From: Asterias rubens
Lineage: Eukaryota > Echinodermata > Asteroidea > Forcipulatida > Asteriidae
Assembly: GCF_902459465.1 (NCBI RefSeq)
Contig: NW_022985706.1
Coordinates: 182,571 to 246,570 of the forward strand
Length of the DNA stretch: 64,000 nucleotides
Direction: 5' to 3'
Positions 12,501 through 22,300 of the stretch are shown here, one piece after another (the stretch's first letter is position 1; each line of letters begins with the position of its first letter). The translations under genes were made by a program, and so were the position numbers. The notes beneath the pieces were generated by a model, which made no database searches, had not been told where the DNA came from, and saw only the letters and a program-made list of their open reading frames with translations.

Positions 12501-14833
12501 AATGCGCCACTTTTCGTCAATCGATCTGGATCAGAGTCTGTACTCTGCTCGGAGCAAAGAAAGTTACCGATTTCAGTTCCCAAAGGAAGTGGGAGAGGGG
12601 CAGAGTTCATTAGTATGTCTTCATTGGTGTTGGCGTCTAAATTGTTCAAGCGGACAGCACGTGTAGAAACAGAACTTGACTTTTCTTTAGTTTTAGAGTG
12701 ACCTTGCTTGTTTTCCAACTTATCATCACGTAAAGATTTATCCGTTGAAAAGAAATCGTCAATGTTATTGCAGGTGGCGGCCTCTTCTTGCTCACTTTGA
12801 GAGTTTAAGGAACATGCTTGTCGACTCCTTGACTTCTTCGGCAAAGGCAGTTCGGGGTCGCGCAAACGGTCGGATGCATCAAGGGTACTTTTAAAACTAC
12901 TTTCTGTCCCGTAGAATTCCTGGTCTCGGGCAGGCTTAACCTCGTTGAACGTAGTCACTTGTTTGAGAGGAGAGAACGGTCTTTCTTGAGGACGGTGAGT
13001 GCTTAAACCAAGGTCCTCATCAAGGTCATCCCTAGCTTGGTCAATAATTTCTTCACCAACTTCATCTTCCCAAGTGTTATCAAGCTCAGATGAATCTTGG
13101 TGACTTGATGGCTGGGGCAAGTTGCTTTTCACTCTAAGGTCCTCAAACAGCCCCAGGCCCTCCAATTCTCTTGAAGTTATTGCGGGTTGGGAAACCTTAG
13201 GTGTGTAATGGTTTTCTGATTTTGAAGACTTTTCCTTTAAAGGACCTTCTGCAGGCTCTGAAAAGCTCACATCTTCTTCATCAAAACCACGGTTATTGGA
13301 CTCAAGATTATGTTGAGCTCTCGATGAACTTGTCTCCTTCGCTAACTTCTTCTTCTTCAAGTTCTTGCTCAGACTTTGAATGTATTTTCTCAGGATCTCA
13401 TCTCCTTGCTTAGCTGCTTCCTGTAAAGCCCCGAGGTCAAAGGTCATGTCATTCTCCAGAGATTCCGAGGAGGTATTTCCTTGAGGGACATTGAGGGTAT
13501 CCCCACCGCCGTCATTCTTGTCTAAATCTGAGCTATGGAAAGATGGCGACTGATGTTTGGAGACTTTCTTGGAAGTCAAATGAACAGAATCGTTTGATGG
13601 AATGACATCGACCATCTCACCTTCTTCAGAAACTTGCTGTTTCCAAGACCTCCTTACATCGTGTTTTAAGCTTGATGGCATGGGAGTGAATATGCCCTCG
13701 ACTGCTTTCTCACTTGATAATGGTTCTTGACGGCCAACCGGAGCTACTGGCTTCATCCTCGGGTCGTGATGCGATGAACCGGCCAAGAGTTCGCCATGCA
13801 TTTCATTCCTCATCTGACGCACCTCCGTCATCTGGTGTAGTATATTCTGCGCGTACACCGCACTGTGGTCGTCTGCTGCCCTCACCGCTGGCTGCACAAT
13901 AGCGTCATCCTGGCGATAGATGTACTTCTTTAAGTGTTTCTTTCTTGAATCAAGATGCTCTCTATGAACACTGGAGGATGTCTTATCTCCTCTGTCAAGA
14001 CGCTCTGTGAAATCGAGATGATATCTGTAATCAGCTGGATCTTTCAAATCACCTTGATCTCCGAAATCTATGCCATCTCTTGAAAATTCCTGATCAGCGA
14101 GATAATCCTTATTTGTTGAGGACGAGTTATCTCTTGAATCATACTGTCTTGAAACAAAATGATCACCAATTAAATCAGTATGAGTTCTTGAATCAACATA
14201 ATCTCTCACATCAGTAGATGCATCATCTCTTTTTAAAACTGCTTTTGACTTTCTCGTTATTTCAACGTTTAAACCCTGGCGATGTGGTTTTTGAAGATGA
14301 TTTCTGAGTTGAGCCTCATAATCGCTTGAGGCAGTTTCGTAACTGCCTTGAATTGGTGGTTTTGTAGTCGAAAGATGAACTACTTTGTCAACACTTCCGT
14401 TTGCTCGAGATCTTGGTTTGTGCGATCGGAAAATCTCTTCAACATCGTTAGATATCTCAAACTCCTCAGAGTTAATCATCTCCATCGTTGATTTTCTTTT
14501 TTCCGCAACTTGTTGATAACTGATTCCATTGCTCTCGGGTCTATTACCCTTCCGAGAATTTCGTTTATCTTTTCCATTAGTATCAAGAAAGTAATGCTGC
14601 GTTTTCTTGCTTGATTTAGGAATGGCACCAGTCTGGCTGTAAGTTGTGGCTCCATAACTTGAACTGGTCTTGGGTCCATTTCGTTCTGTTTGTCCGTTTG
14701 TTTTCAATGGAGAGTTGGTCGTGCTTGGTTTCTCTTTTGAGGGTGGGCTCGGACTTTGGGGATAGTGTTGATCAAAGTAAGCGAGTCGTTTGAGTCGTAG
14801 GTCGCTCAGTTGAGGTTTTCTTGCACTCTCCAT
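515..14833 (-). CDS. F-box and leucine-rich-repeat protein with giant disordered N-terminal exon (3' end outside window)
   Basis: Coding exons in transcription order: 14833-11101, 10546-10470, 9352-9202, 8012-7852, 6435-6284, 4672-4561, 592-515. Each has AG and GT borders, and phases join without a break (1,0,1,0,2,0,0). The gene continues left of the window. The 1488 residues visible comprise about 1270 of polar, charged, low-complexity sequence, then an F-box near residues 1281-1325 (WELLPDEILLHIFSYL, the Trp of DTLW split by an intron), then leucine-rich repeats (LxxLxVxGC, LxxLDLRGC types). A zinc ribbon, C909-x2-C912-x10-C923-x2-C926, lies in the long exon. F-box proteins recruit substrates to SCF ubiquitin ligases through Skp1, so an adaptor role is inferred. 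I do not recognise a specific orthologue. The ATG at 14833 is the first of the long exon, but that exon is open upstream to a possible acceptor at 14854, so the N-terminus could be longer. Confidence 0.85.
1213..1602. mobile_element. TTAA-flanked MITE, near-perfect palindrome
   Basis: TTAA at both ends. Inverted arms of about 190 bp (left AAGGAACACGTTGCCTTGGA, right its complement) meet near 1410, where GGCCATTTATGGGAGTC folds back. ORFs on both strands are mirror images and not genes. Confidence 0.85.
2224..2597. mobile_element. TTAA MITE, CCATTGGACCC family, copy 1
   Basis: TTAA then AGCCATTGGACCCTTTCGGT, with the complement and TTAA at the right end. About 370 bp and non-coding. The right TTAA (2594-2597) is shared with the next element. 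Confidence 0.85.
2594..2997. mobile_element. TTAA MITE, GGCAGTGGACAC superfamily, variant termini
   Basis: Termini are AGGGAAGGTACAAGTTTGG and the near-complement at right. The interior matches the common family (AACGACTCCCTCTGAAGTAA, GACAAGGGTG-like box). It abuts elements on both sides through shared TTAA. Confidence 0.8.
2994..3385. mobile_element. TTAA MITE, GGCAGTGGACAC family
   Basis: The left end AGGCAGTGGACACTATTGG is standard. The right end (CCAAACGTGTATCTTCCC) matches the variant type, so the copy looks chimeric. It has the internal hairpin GAGACCTCA...TGAGGTCTC typical of the family. Confidence 0.85.
3634..4035. mobile_element. TTAA MITE, CCATTGGACCC family, copy 2
   Basis: The same termini and body as the copy at 2224-2597 (shared GGTTTACAGAAGGTAGTGGT interior), with a short internal insertion of repeated GGAAACGTG-like text. 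Flanked by TTAA. Confidence 0.85.
4861..5290 (-). mobile_element. CR1/L2-type non-LTR retrotransposon 3' end
   Basis: The 110 codons at 5288-4956 match the C-terminal tail of CR1/L2-like reverse transcriptases: LHWLPVKERITFK, then YKILHTQSPSYL, VPRTRRKAGDSSFS and APRLWNELPAGLR. A stop is followed by a 3' tail ending in a TTA/TAA microsatellite (plus 4862-4877). This is a typical 5'-truncated insertion in the intron between LRR exons 5 and 6. It carries no intact polymerase. Confidence 0.85.
6503..6685. mobile_element. Fold-back element, AAGCCTGGTTCATAC family, copy 1
   Basis: Left AAGCCTGGTTCATACTGTCT and right inverted AGTATAAATCAGGCTTTA, with interior AATGCGATACGAACTTTGAC. About 180 bp and non-coding. 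Confidence 0.75.
6703..7085. mobile_element. TTAA MITE, GGCAGTGGACAC family (F-box/LRR intron)
   Basis: Left AGCAGTGGACACTATTGGTA and right AATAGTGTCCAGTGTATTTAA, with the full interior including the GAGACCTCA hairpin. Lies between two copies of a different fold-back (6503-6685 and 7081-7265). Confidence 0.85.
7081..7265. mobile_element. Fold-back element, AAGCCTGGTTCATAC family, copy 2
   Basis: The same ends and interior as copy 1 (AATGCGATACGAACTTTGAC, ACATACATTCCCTGCC). The right end AGTATGAACCAGGCTT is the complement of the left. Confidence 0.75.
7423..7805 (+). mobile_element. Pair of tRNA-derived repeats with polymerase III boxes
   Basis: Two copies about 310 bp apart (7423-7495 and 7733-7805), each inside a longer shared segment starting AATAGGGACAC. 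Each has an A-box-like GCTCAGTTGGTAGAGCG and a B box GGTTCGAAT. An anticodon-like stem (CCGG...CCGG) survives in the second. The acceptor stem does not pair, so these are tRNA-derived repeats rather than functional tRNA genes. Confidence 0.75.
8035..8423. mobile_element. TTAA MITE, GGCAGTGGACAC family
   Basis: Full copy with TTAA ends, internal GAGACCTCA hairpin and the CACAACTTCGTGTGACAAGG box. It begins 23 bp upstream (in gene sense) of F-box/LRR exon 4, so it forms the intron just before that acceptor. Confidence 0.85.
8812..9172. mobile_element. AT-rich fold-back element made of ATATCG words
   Basis: The ends are AAGCTTGGGTGATATC and the inverted GATATCGCCCAAGCTT. The interior is dense in TATCGATAT-like words (TATATCGCGATATATCGCGA). 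No ORF. Confidence 0.75.
9433..9801. mobile_element. TTAA MITE, GGCAGTGGACAC family
   Basis: Standard left end AGGCAGTGGACACTATTGG, decayed right end (TAGTGTATAGTGTATTTA). It lies 80 bp upstream, in gene sense, of the F-box exon. Confidence 0.8.
10971..11073. repeat. 51-bp direct duplication beside the long exon
   Basis: AAGAAGATGAACTAAGAAAA and the following text to TTTTAAGATG occur twice in direct tandem just inside the intron after the long exon (donor at 11100). Unlike the exon-end arrays elsewhere, the splice donor itself is not included. Confidence 0.85.
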
Positions 14834-14882
14834 GACCGAAGAATCACAAGTTACCTACATGTATCAAAATGAAGTAAAGATT

Positions 14883-15262
14883 ATTAAAGGCAGTGGACAC
14901 TAACTATTGGTAATTACTCAAAATAAATGTTAGCATAAAACATTACTTGTTGAGAAGTAAATAGGGAGAGGTTCATGGTATATAACATTGTGAGAATTGG
15001 CTCCCTCTAAAGTGACATAGTTTTTGAGAAAGATGTAATTTTCCACGAATTTGATTTCGAGACCTCAAGTTTAAAATTTGAGATCTCGAAATCAAGCGTC
15101 TGAAAGCACACAACTTCATGTGGTGTAGTTATCTCGCAACTTTGACGACCAATTGAGTTCAAATTTTTACAGGTTTGTTATTTTATGCATTATGTTGAGA
15201 TACACCAAGTGAGAAAAATGGTCTTTGACAATGACCAATAGTGTCCATTGCTTCAAGTAAAG
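14883..15262. mobile_element. TTAA MITE, GGCAGTGGACAC family
   Basis: Left AGGCAGTGGACACTAACTATTGG with a 4-bp duplication, right CCAATAGTGTCCATTGCTT. Interior hairpin present. It starts 28 bp 5' of the possible acceptor of the long exon. Confidence 0.85.
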
Positions 15263-15402
15263 ACGTGATTAGGGTGAAAGCCCAGAAAAATGAAAGTGGG
15301 GATTGCCTTCAAATCACTCAGTAGTTTGCTGACATGGAGTTGCTTTATAGTGAGAAAATGAGTTGTTTATGTACGAAACACCTACACAATATGTACAGTA
15401 CA

Positions 15403-16105
15403 ATGGGTGGTTCGATGAGCTTCCCTGGGCCTACCACGGTCTGCCCCCGGTATGTTCGAATAGCTTTGACGTCATTCCAGGGGCTTACCCGGGTCAGCCC
15501 CAAGTGCCATGCTTGTGGAGTGGGTCACTTTGGGGCAGGCCCTAGGTGCATGGCGTCACCACGAGCGAGTGGATGAGCCATCGTTCAATAAGCTCTTGTC
15601 AGGGCTCACCCTAGCCTTTAGTCAAGGCGCACGCGGCACACCGGATGGCAAGCACATCCCCAAAAATGTAACGCACGAAAAAAGACTATCACCGCGAGCG
15701 GCGAAGCGCCTTTACCAACTTGTTAAGGGGCCTTATATATGTTTTTCTTTACATTTGCCAACGATTTTGGTGGGAGAAAATGTAATGCATAATGCATTAG
15801 CGTGGTGAGTTTGCTGGCCAATAAGAAGCCACAATTACTTGCATGACGTCACAAGAACATTCAATGCAAATTCGTTACATTTTCTCCCACGAAAATCGTT
15901 GGCAAATGTAAAGAAAAACATAAGGCCCCTAAAACGAGTTGGTAAAGGCGCTTCACCGCTCGCGGTGATAGTCTTTTTTCGTACATTTTTGGGGGCTGTG
16001 CGTGCTATCCGGTGTGCTGCATGCGCCTTGACTAAAGGCTAGGCTCACCCGAGTAAGCACCTTGGGGTCGACACAGGGGAGCTAATCGAACGCACCCATT
16101 GTTAA
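15403..16105. mobile_element. Large fold-back element (about 700 bp)
   Basis: The outer ends are TGGGTGGTTCGATGAGCTTC and the inverted GAGCTAATCGAACGCACCCA. Inner arms of about 170 bp pair (15600-15790 with 15880-16045), including CCTAGCCTTTAGTCAAGGCG and CGCCTTGACTAAAGGCTAGG. ORFs inside lie on arm sequence and show no protein similarity that I recognise. Related ends occur at 52600-52800 and 63322. Confidence 0.8.
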
Positions 16106-16258
16106 TGTTTGTGCAGTGTTGAAGTACAACCATAGCATAATTTTCTTTTTCTAGCCTAAGCTAAGTAGGCCTAAGTCAATTTCATAATTTATAACAATAG
16201 CAAATTGTGTTCACTCACTGTCAGACTGTTCAGTGGTCTGTCAAGTTACACAAACATA

Positions 16259-16650
16259 ACAAGTTTCTGTTTCACGCCACCACTTTTTCATTCAATATGA
16301 ATGGTATCCAATTTGGATAACTTTCTTCTGTATGGCGCCACCAGTTTTCACTATATTTTTTACAAAAAGGGATATCTCATTCACATGACATTATTGAGGT
16401 AGGCTAATGAATAAGATAGGGCCTAGGCCTACATTGTATTATATTTTCGTATCGAATGAAAAAGTGGTGGAGCCATAATGGAAACCTTTCCCGGACGGGA
16501 AAGTTATCAAAAATAGTAAAGGAAAAGTTTCCGTATGGCGCCACCACTTTTTCATTTGAAATAAAATAATATAGTATCTAATTTACCTGATTGATATATC
16601 CCTTTTTGTAAAAATGAGTGAAAAAGTGGTGGCGCCATACGGAAAGTTAT
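16259..16650. mobile_element. GGCGCCACCAC MITEs, two neighbouring copies
   Basis: A diverged copy (16259-16494) and a good one (16507-16650) share inverted ends TATGGCGCCACCACTTTTTC and its complement, with an AT-rich middle (AATAATATAGTATCTAATTT). Confidence 0.8.
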
Positions 16651-17034
16651 CCCTAACGAGTAGTACTACCAGGCTACTTTTATTTTAAAACACTTGTTTG
16701 TTTTAGGCCTACTTTACTTTACGTACATGACGTACTACTACTTACTAGTACTAGCTCCCCTCAAACTTCAATGCACCCACATAATTATCAAAACACAAGA
16801 TGACAACAACTTGACATGGCAACATATAATTAAGCATCTCTAGTTTAGTCATGCATGTCAACTCAAAAAGTCAATGTCAATTTCGTCTCTCTCGAAACGA
16901 GTAGATTTTGACTCGTCTGTCATGGGATGTGTGACAAAAAATAGCATTATTAAAGTAAAATAAAAAGTGACATAGCTAGGAAACACTGAACTCCCAATCG
17001 GTTCACAAGTCAGAGTCATAATCAGATTACATAC

Positions 17035-17313
17035 CTCAAATTCTAGGACGGTTTGTAGATTTTTAGGAAGGTTTTTCGATGCTGTCAATCCCAAAGACCA
17101 AGCGTTTTTTTGACACACTGTTTGCGCCGTTGTTAATGGTGCTGGGTCAATTTTAGAGCTGGCACCAACACATTTTTGATAACGACCGTCACGCAGTTGT
17201 TCGAGCACCAACTTTCCATTATTTTCAACTGGAATATTTTTAAAGTAAAACCTTAAAATCATATTGCTTTTGTCCAAAAGCTGATCAAAAAATACCCAAT
17301 CATGCAATTGCAA
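17035..17313 (-). CDS. Possible upstream exon of the F-box/LRR gene
   Basis: A 93-codon open stretch starts with ATG at 17313 and ends at a good donor (TTTGAG|GTATGT) in phase 0. The next plausible acceptor upstream of the long exon (ACATGTAG| at 14855) would add seven open codons in phase 0 before the ATG at 14833. Joining the two therefore keeps the frame. The peptide (begins MQLHDWVFFDQLL) has no domain I recognise. It could equally be a 5' untranslated exon that is open by chance, or an exon of an unrelated transcript. The acceptor has only a moderate pyrimidine tract. Confidence 0.3.
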
Positions 17314-18175
17314 TATGTATCATCGGGAAAATAGATTGAAAATATTAAGCAAAGTGGGAAAAAACAACGATTGACTGTGACCGTTGTTGACGGTCGTAAA
17401 CTGACTATTTCAACTTATTTTTAACCTTGTTGATTGCCGTAACTTTATGAAGCTTCAAACTGTTGAGGGCGCCCTGCTACTTTAACTGTGTGTTTTATTT
17501 TTGGGAAATGGGCAAGTGCCGGTTTTTTTTCGCGAGTGGGTGGGTAAGTAATGTCATTAAAAGTGTTGTATTTTGGAGTTTGACACCGCTCGTCCGATTT
17601 GTGCAATGGTGATGCAATTCAACATTCCCAACATTCAAGTACTTGCCGGTTTGTATGCTTTACACGTGTCTTTAGATATGATTTCCCTCCCCTCGAGTTT
17701 ACTTTGAAATTGAACTTTGCCTTGTCCTTTCTTCTGTAGTTTTTATTTTGTGTGACCTGTTTTTGCCGGTCTGAGCAAGGTTTGTAATAATTATTTTATT
17801 ATAACAGCCGAGCATTGCTCCATGAGCTTATTCAGCTGGTATTTCGTGGTAGCTAAATAAATTAGTATAAAGCGTGCACTCAACACTCTTTGCAGTGCGG
17901 TATTACCAGCAGCAACTTGGTGATAAGTTAGAACAGTGGAGTGCAATATTATTTATTGGTAAGCAAGCAAGTTTACTGTTTTTGTACTATCTTTACCCTA
18001 TAAAAATATAGTTGGATAGAGTATAGATGGGCCTAGTTAAATTATCCTTTTTGTGGTTTCTGTTTGTGCTGTTTTGCCCGCCTAAGGCTAAGCGCTTCTT
18101 GAGGAATGTTTATTCATATTATTGCGCATAACTATTCTGTTTTATCGCTATATAAATATTGTTTTATTATTATTA

Positions 18176-18309
18176 TGGAAAAGTTTCCGTATGGCGCCAC
18201 CACTTTTTCATTCGATATGAAATAATATAGTATCTAATTTACCTCAATGAGATATCCCTTTTTCTAAAAATGAGTGAAAGAGTGGTGGCGCCATACGGAA
18301 AGTTATCCA
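18176..18309. mobile_element. GGCGCCACCAC MITE
   Basis: A 134-bp copy with ends GGAAAAGTTTCCGTATGGCG and CGCCATACGGAAAGTTATCC, and a middle nearly identical to the copies at 16507 and 33183. Confidence 0.85.
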
Positions 18310-18942
18310 TTATTATTGCTACAAAATACAATGTCTGTCTAGCTAGTGCGTCTGAGCAAAGGTTTGGAATAATTTTTATATAGCCGAGTGCCTCATTTGT
18401 TACTGGTGCTGGTACTGTAGTGGTAGCTACATTATCATGGTAGACCCCAGTATCTGATGGGGCGCTGTAGGCCCTACTCCTTTTCCGAAATTTTTTCATT
18501 ATCGAAAATCATTAATACGACCGACAATTATCGGTACGATCGATAATGACAAAATGTCGCAAAAAAGGAGTCGGTGCCCTAGACCCAGTGACTGGGGCGC
18601 TAGATTCAGTTTTTCGAAATTTTGACATCTGGGTCTAACAGCGCCCCAGTTTTTACTGCATCTTTCATAATTATCAATATCATGCATGGATGGGCAAACA
18701 CAACCCTCACTGTATTACCATACAAACTACATACGTACACCACCAGCAACTTTGTGAAACCAGGCATGCCAGAGAGGGTGAACTGAAACAGTGCAATAAT
18801 CATATTCATAGAGCTGTTTAAGCAGAAAATATAGCTTTACAATTTTCTGCTTGGCAGAAATAAAAGCAGGACACCAGTAAATATAATAATTGTACAGTCA
18901 CATGGTATTTTGACTCCATACAGATGCAGGACTTCAAAATCT

Positions 18943-19311
18943 TTTAAAGACCCTGGAGTCTTCTCACTTGCTGTATCTCAACATATGCATAAAATAACAA
19001 ACCTGTGAAAATTTGAGCTCAATCAGTCATCGAAGTTGCGAGATAATAATGAAAGAAAAAACACCCTTGTCATACGAAGTCGTATGCTTTTAGATGCTTG
19101 ATTTCGAGACCTCAAATTCTAAACTACAGGTCTCGAAATCAAATTCGTGGAAAATTACTTCTTTCTCGAAAACTACTCAATTTCAGAGGGAGCCGTTTCT
19201 CACAATGTTTTACACTATCAGTATCAACCTCTCCCCATTACTCGTTACCAAGTAAGGTTTTATGCTAAAAAAAATTTGAGTAGTTATCAATAGTGTCCAC
19301 TGCCTTTAAAT
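18943..19311. mobile_element. TTAA MITE, GGCAGTGGACAC family, reversed
   Basis: Reverse orientation: TCTTCTCACTTGCTGTATCT at left and CAATAGTGTCCACTGCCTTT at right, with the GAGACCTCA hairpin between. It ends 72 bp before the ATG of the SLC37A4-like gene, just upstream of a possible acceptor (TTCTTCAG). Confidence 0.85.
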
Positions 19312-19383
19312 CAATTGTTCTCTTTCTTTTTCTTCAGGTGATTTTCGTTTCAGATAAAATTACTCTAACACTCTAGAGGGACC

Positions 19384-22300
19384 ATGGCTTCCTACATGGT
19401 ATGGCGGTCTTCGATTTACTCAACGCTATTCGTTGGGTACTTTCTCTACTACCTCAACAGAAAATCGTTTTCATTCCTGATGCCGTATGTTATCGAAGAG
19501 GAAGGAATGAACAAGAGTGAGCTTGGTGAGAAGTTTATCATTTTGTAAACAAAGACAGAGTAAAACAAAAATTATAGCTTCCCCTGATCGCTTCCTTTTT
19601 TTGAGGCAGCATGGATTTTAATTTTATTGTTTTTACAGTTCAAAATGAGATTTAAAAAACATACAATGTCAACTAATCCACCAGAAAAAAATATAGTACA
19701 AGTTGCAAGTCAGAACTTGGCCTGTGACGGTTACATGGTTACCTTTATTGCCTCTGTGAAGTATCAGGTCTGAAACTGCAAAACTTCAAGGGTTAACGAG
19801 GCAGAACATTTCAAGGGGCACCAAGGCAATGACCAGGAGTCTCTGTTGCCTTCGTGAAGTACCTTCCTCAGGCCTGTATGCTTCGTTTTTCGAAGGGCAA
19901 GGGCACCAATGCATTTTCTCCTTTGTAAAGGGCACCCTGATGAGGAATTTGTAAATTTCTACTGGAGCATTTGAAAGACACCAAGGGGGCATGGAGGCAG
20001 GTTGCCTGTTGCCTCCGTGAAGTATATCAGGCCTGAGTCCTGAGGACGGAACAAGGGGCATCAAGGCTATGACCGACCAGGAGCATGGAGGCTTTTGAAA
20101 TGTCAGACCTGATCATTTATTCCGTTTCCCCTCTCTGCAGGTGCCATTACAAGTAGCATCTCACTAGCCTACACAATCAGTAAATTTGCCAGTGGTATCT
20201 TGTCGGACAAGCTCAGCGCTCGTGTCATGTTCTCCACTGGTCTCATGATCGCAAGTCTTCTCGTCCTTCAGTTTACCAGCTTCAACACCATGAACGCTTT
20301 CATGATCATTATGTTTCTCAACGGGCTGGCCCAAGGAGGGGGTTGGCCTGGCTGCTCCAAAATCTTAAAAAAGGTTGGTGAATATGGTTTAGATATAATA
20401 ATGTAGCGTTCATGATAATTATGTTTCTCAACGGGCTAGCCCAAGGAGGAGGGTGGCCTGGCTGCTCCAAAATCTTTAAAAAGGTTGGTTAACATAGTTA
20501 AGATATAATAGATGACACTGCTCTGGAATTGCACTGGTCGTGGGTTCGAATCCCACGCGAGTAAAGTGCCTGTGATTTGTTTTCACAGAACTCTGGAAAG
20601 TACTGAGTATACAGTGCTAACATACATTGGTGTATATGGGTTAGAACCAAAATAAATATGGTAAAGATATAAACATGCAAAGTGTGTCTGGACCTAATGG
20701 AAATTTTTGCCTCGAATTCATTGGTTGGATGTTCCAGTGTATTAGGGGTGATAGCAATGTATTTCAGGTCTTGTTTGATGAAACCCTCATATCAGGGGCA
20801 TGGAAATCTAATAGATCGCTTGCCAGGAGCTAGCTCACTAAACAAGTAATTTTTTAGGAATCCTTCTTTGATCCCTTCTATGCACATTTGTCCAAGGTGC
20901 TGTGGCGTGACATGCAGCCAATCAAACCAGGAACACTGAAAAGAACCCCTTCTCTTTTCAATGAGTGTAATCAATCAATCAATTAATCAATCAATTGATC
21001 AATCAGTGCACTGGGTTCTTTTACTGGAACAACGGCTTTACGCCTCATCCTCAGGATGAAGCAATAAGGGTGAAGTGTCTTGCTTTTAAAGGACACAAGT
21101 GTCACAACTTGGACTCGAACCCACACCCTGCTGATCAGAAACACAAGAGCTTGAATCCGGTGCTCTTTTCCGTTCGACACTAAAATTCATTGGTAAACTT
21201 ATTATTTCTTTTGTGTAGTGGTTTCTACCGTCCGAATTGGGCCTCTGGTGGAGTGTTCTCTCTACAAGTGCTAACTTGGCTGGAGTGCTTGGACCAATTT
21301 GTCTCGCTGTGGTCGCAAAGGACTATGGATGGAGAGGTGCAATGAACGCAGGAGGTAAGGGTGTTGCTACAGTTGATTAGTGATGTTTGAAGCTTAAGAG
21401 GTGCAATGAATGCAGGAGGTAAGGGTGTTGCTACGGTTGATTAGTGATGTTTGAAGCTTAAGAGGTGCAATGAACGCAGGAGGTAAGGGTGTTGCTACAG
21501 TTGATTAGTGATGTTTGAAGCTTAAGAGGTGCAATGGACGCAGGAGGTAAGGGTGTTGCTACGGTTGATTAGTGATGTTTGAAGCTTAAGAGGTGCAATG
21601 AATGCAGGAGGTAAGGGTGTTGCTACAGTTGATTAGTGATGTTTGAAGCTTAAGAGGTGCAATGGACGCAGGAGGTAAGGGTGTTGCTACGGTTGATTAG
21701 TGATGTTTGAAGCTTAAGAGGTGCAATGAACGCAGGAGGTAAGGGTGTTGCTACGGTTGATTAGTGATGTTTGAAGCTTAAGAGGTGCAATGAATGCAGG
21801 AGGTAAGGGTGTTGCTACGGTTGATTAGTGATGTTTGAAGCTTAAGAGGTGCAATGAATGCAGGAGGTAAGGGTGTTGCTACGGTTGATTAGTGATGTTT
21901 GAAGCTTAAGAGGTGCAATGAATGCAGGAGGTAAGGGTGTTGCTACAGTTGATTAGTGATGTTTGAAGCTTAAGAGGTGCAATGAATGCAGGAGGTAAGG
22001 GTGTTGCTACAGTTGATTAGTGATGTTTGAAGCTTAAGAGGTGCAATGAACTCAGGAGGTAAGGGTGTTGCTACAGTTGATTAGTGATGTTTGAAGCTTA
22101 AGAGGTGCAATGAATGCAGGAGGTAAGGGTGTTGCTACAGTTGATTAGTGATGTTTGAAGCTTAAGAGGTGCAATGAATGCAGGAGGTAAGGGTGTTGCT
22201 ACAGTTGATTAGTGATGTTTGAAGCTTAAGAGGTGCAATGAATGCAGGAGGTAAGGGTGTTGCTACAGTTGATTAGTGATGTTTGAAGCTTAAGAGGTGC

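Larger units (their letters stand above)
14855..19383. other. Spacer between the divergent F-box/LRR and SLC37A4-like genes
   Basis: Apart from the possible exon at 17035-17313, this 4.5 kb holds mobile repeats: a TTAA MITE (14883-15262), a large fold-back element (15403-16105), copies of the GGCGCCACCAC MITE (16259-16650, 18176-18309), a weak fold-back (18427-18650) and a reversed TTAA MITE (18943-19311). The two genes are transcribed away from each other, so both promoters should lie here. No TATA box or other core motif could be called. Confidence 0.6.

Noticed and set aside
11278..13902. Several plus-strand ORFs of 60-108 codons
   Set aside because: Shadows of the 3.7 kb minus-strand exon of the F-box/LRR gene.
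15334..16042. ORFs of 60-99 codons near 15.3-16.0 kb
   Set aside because: They fall on the arms of the large fold-back element, with no recognisable protein similarity or splice context.
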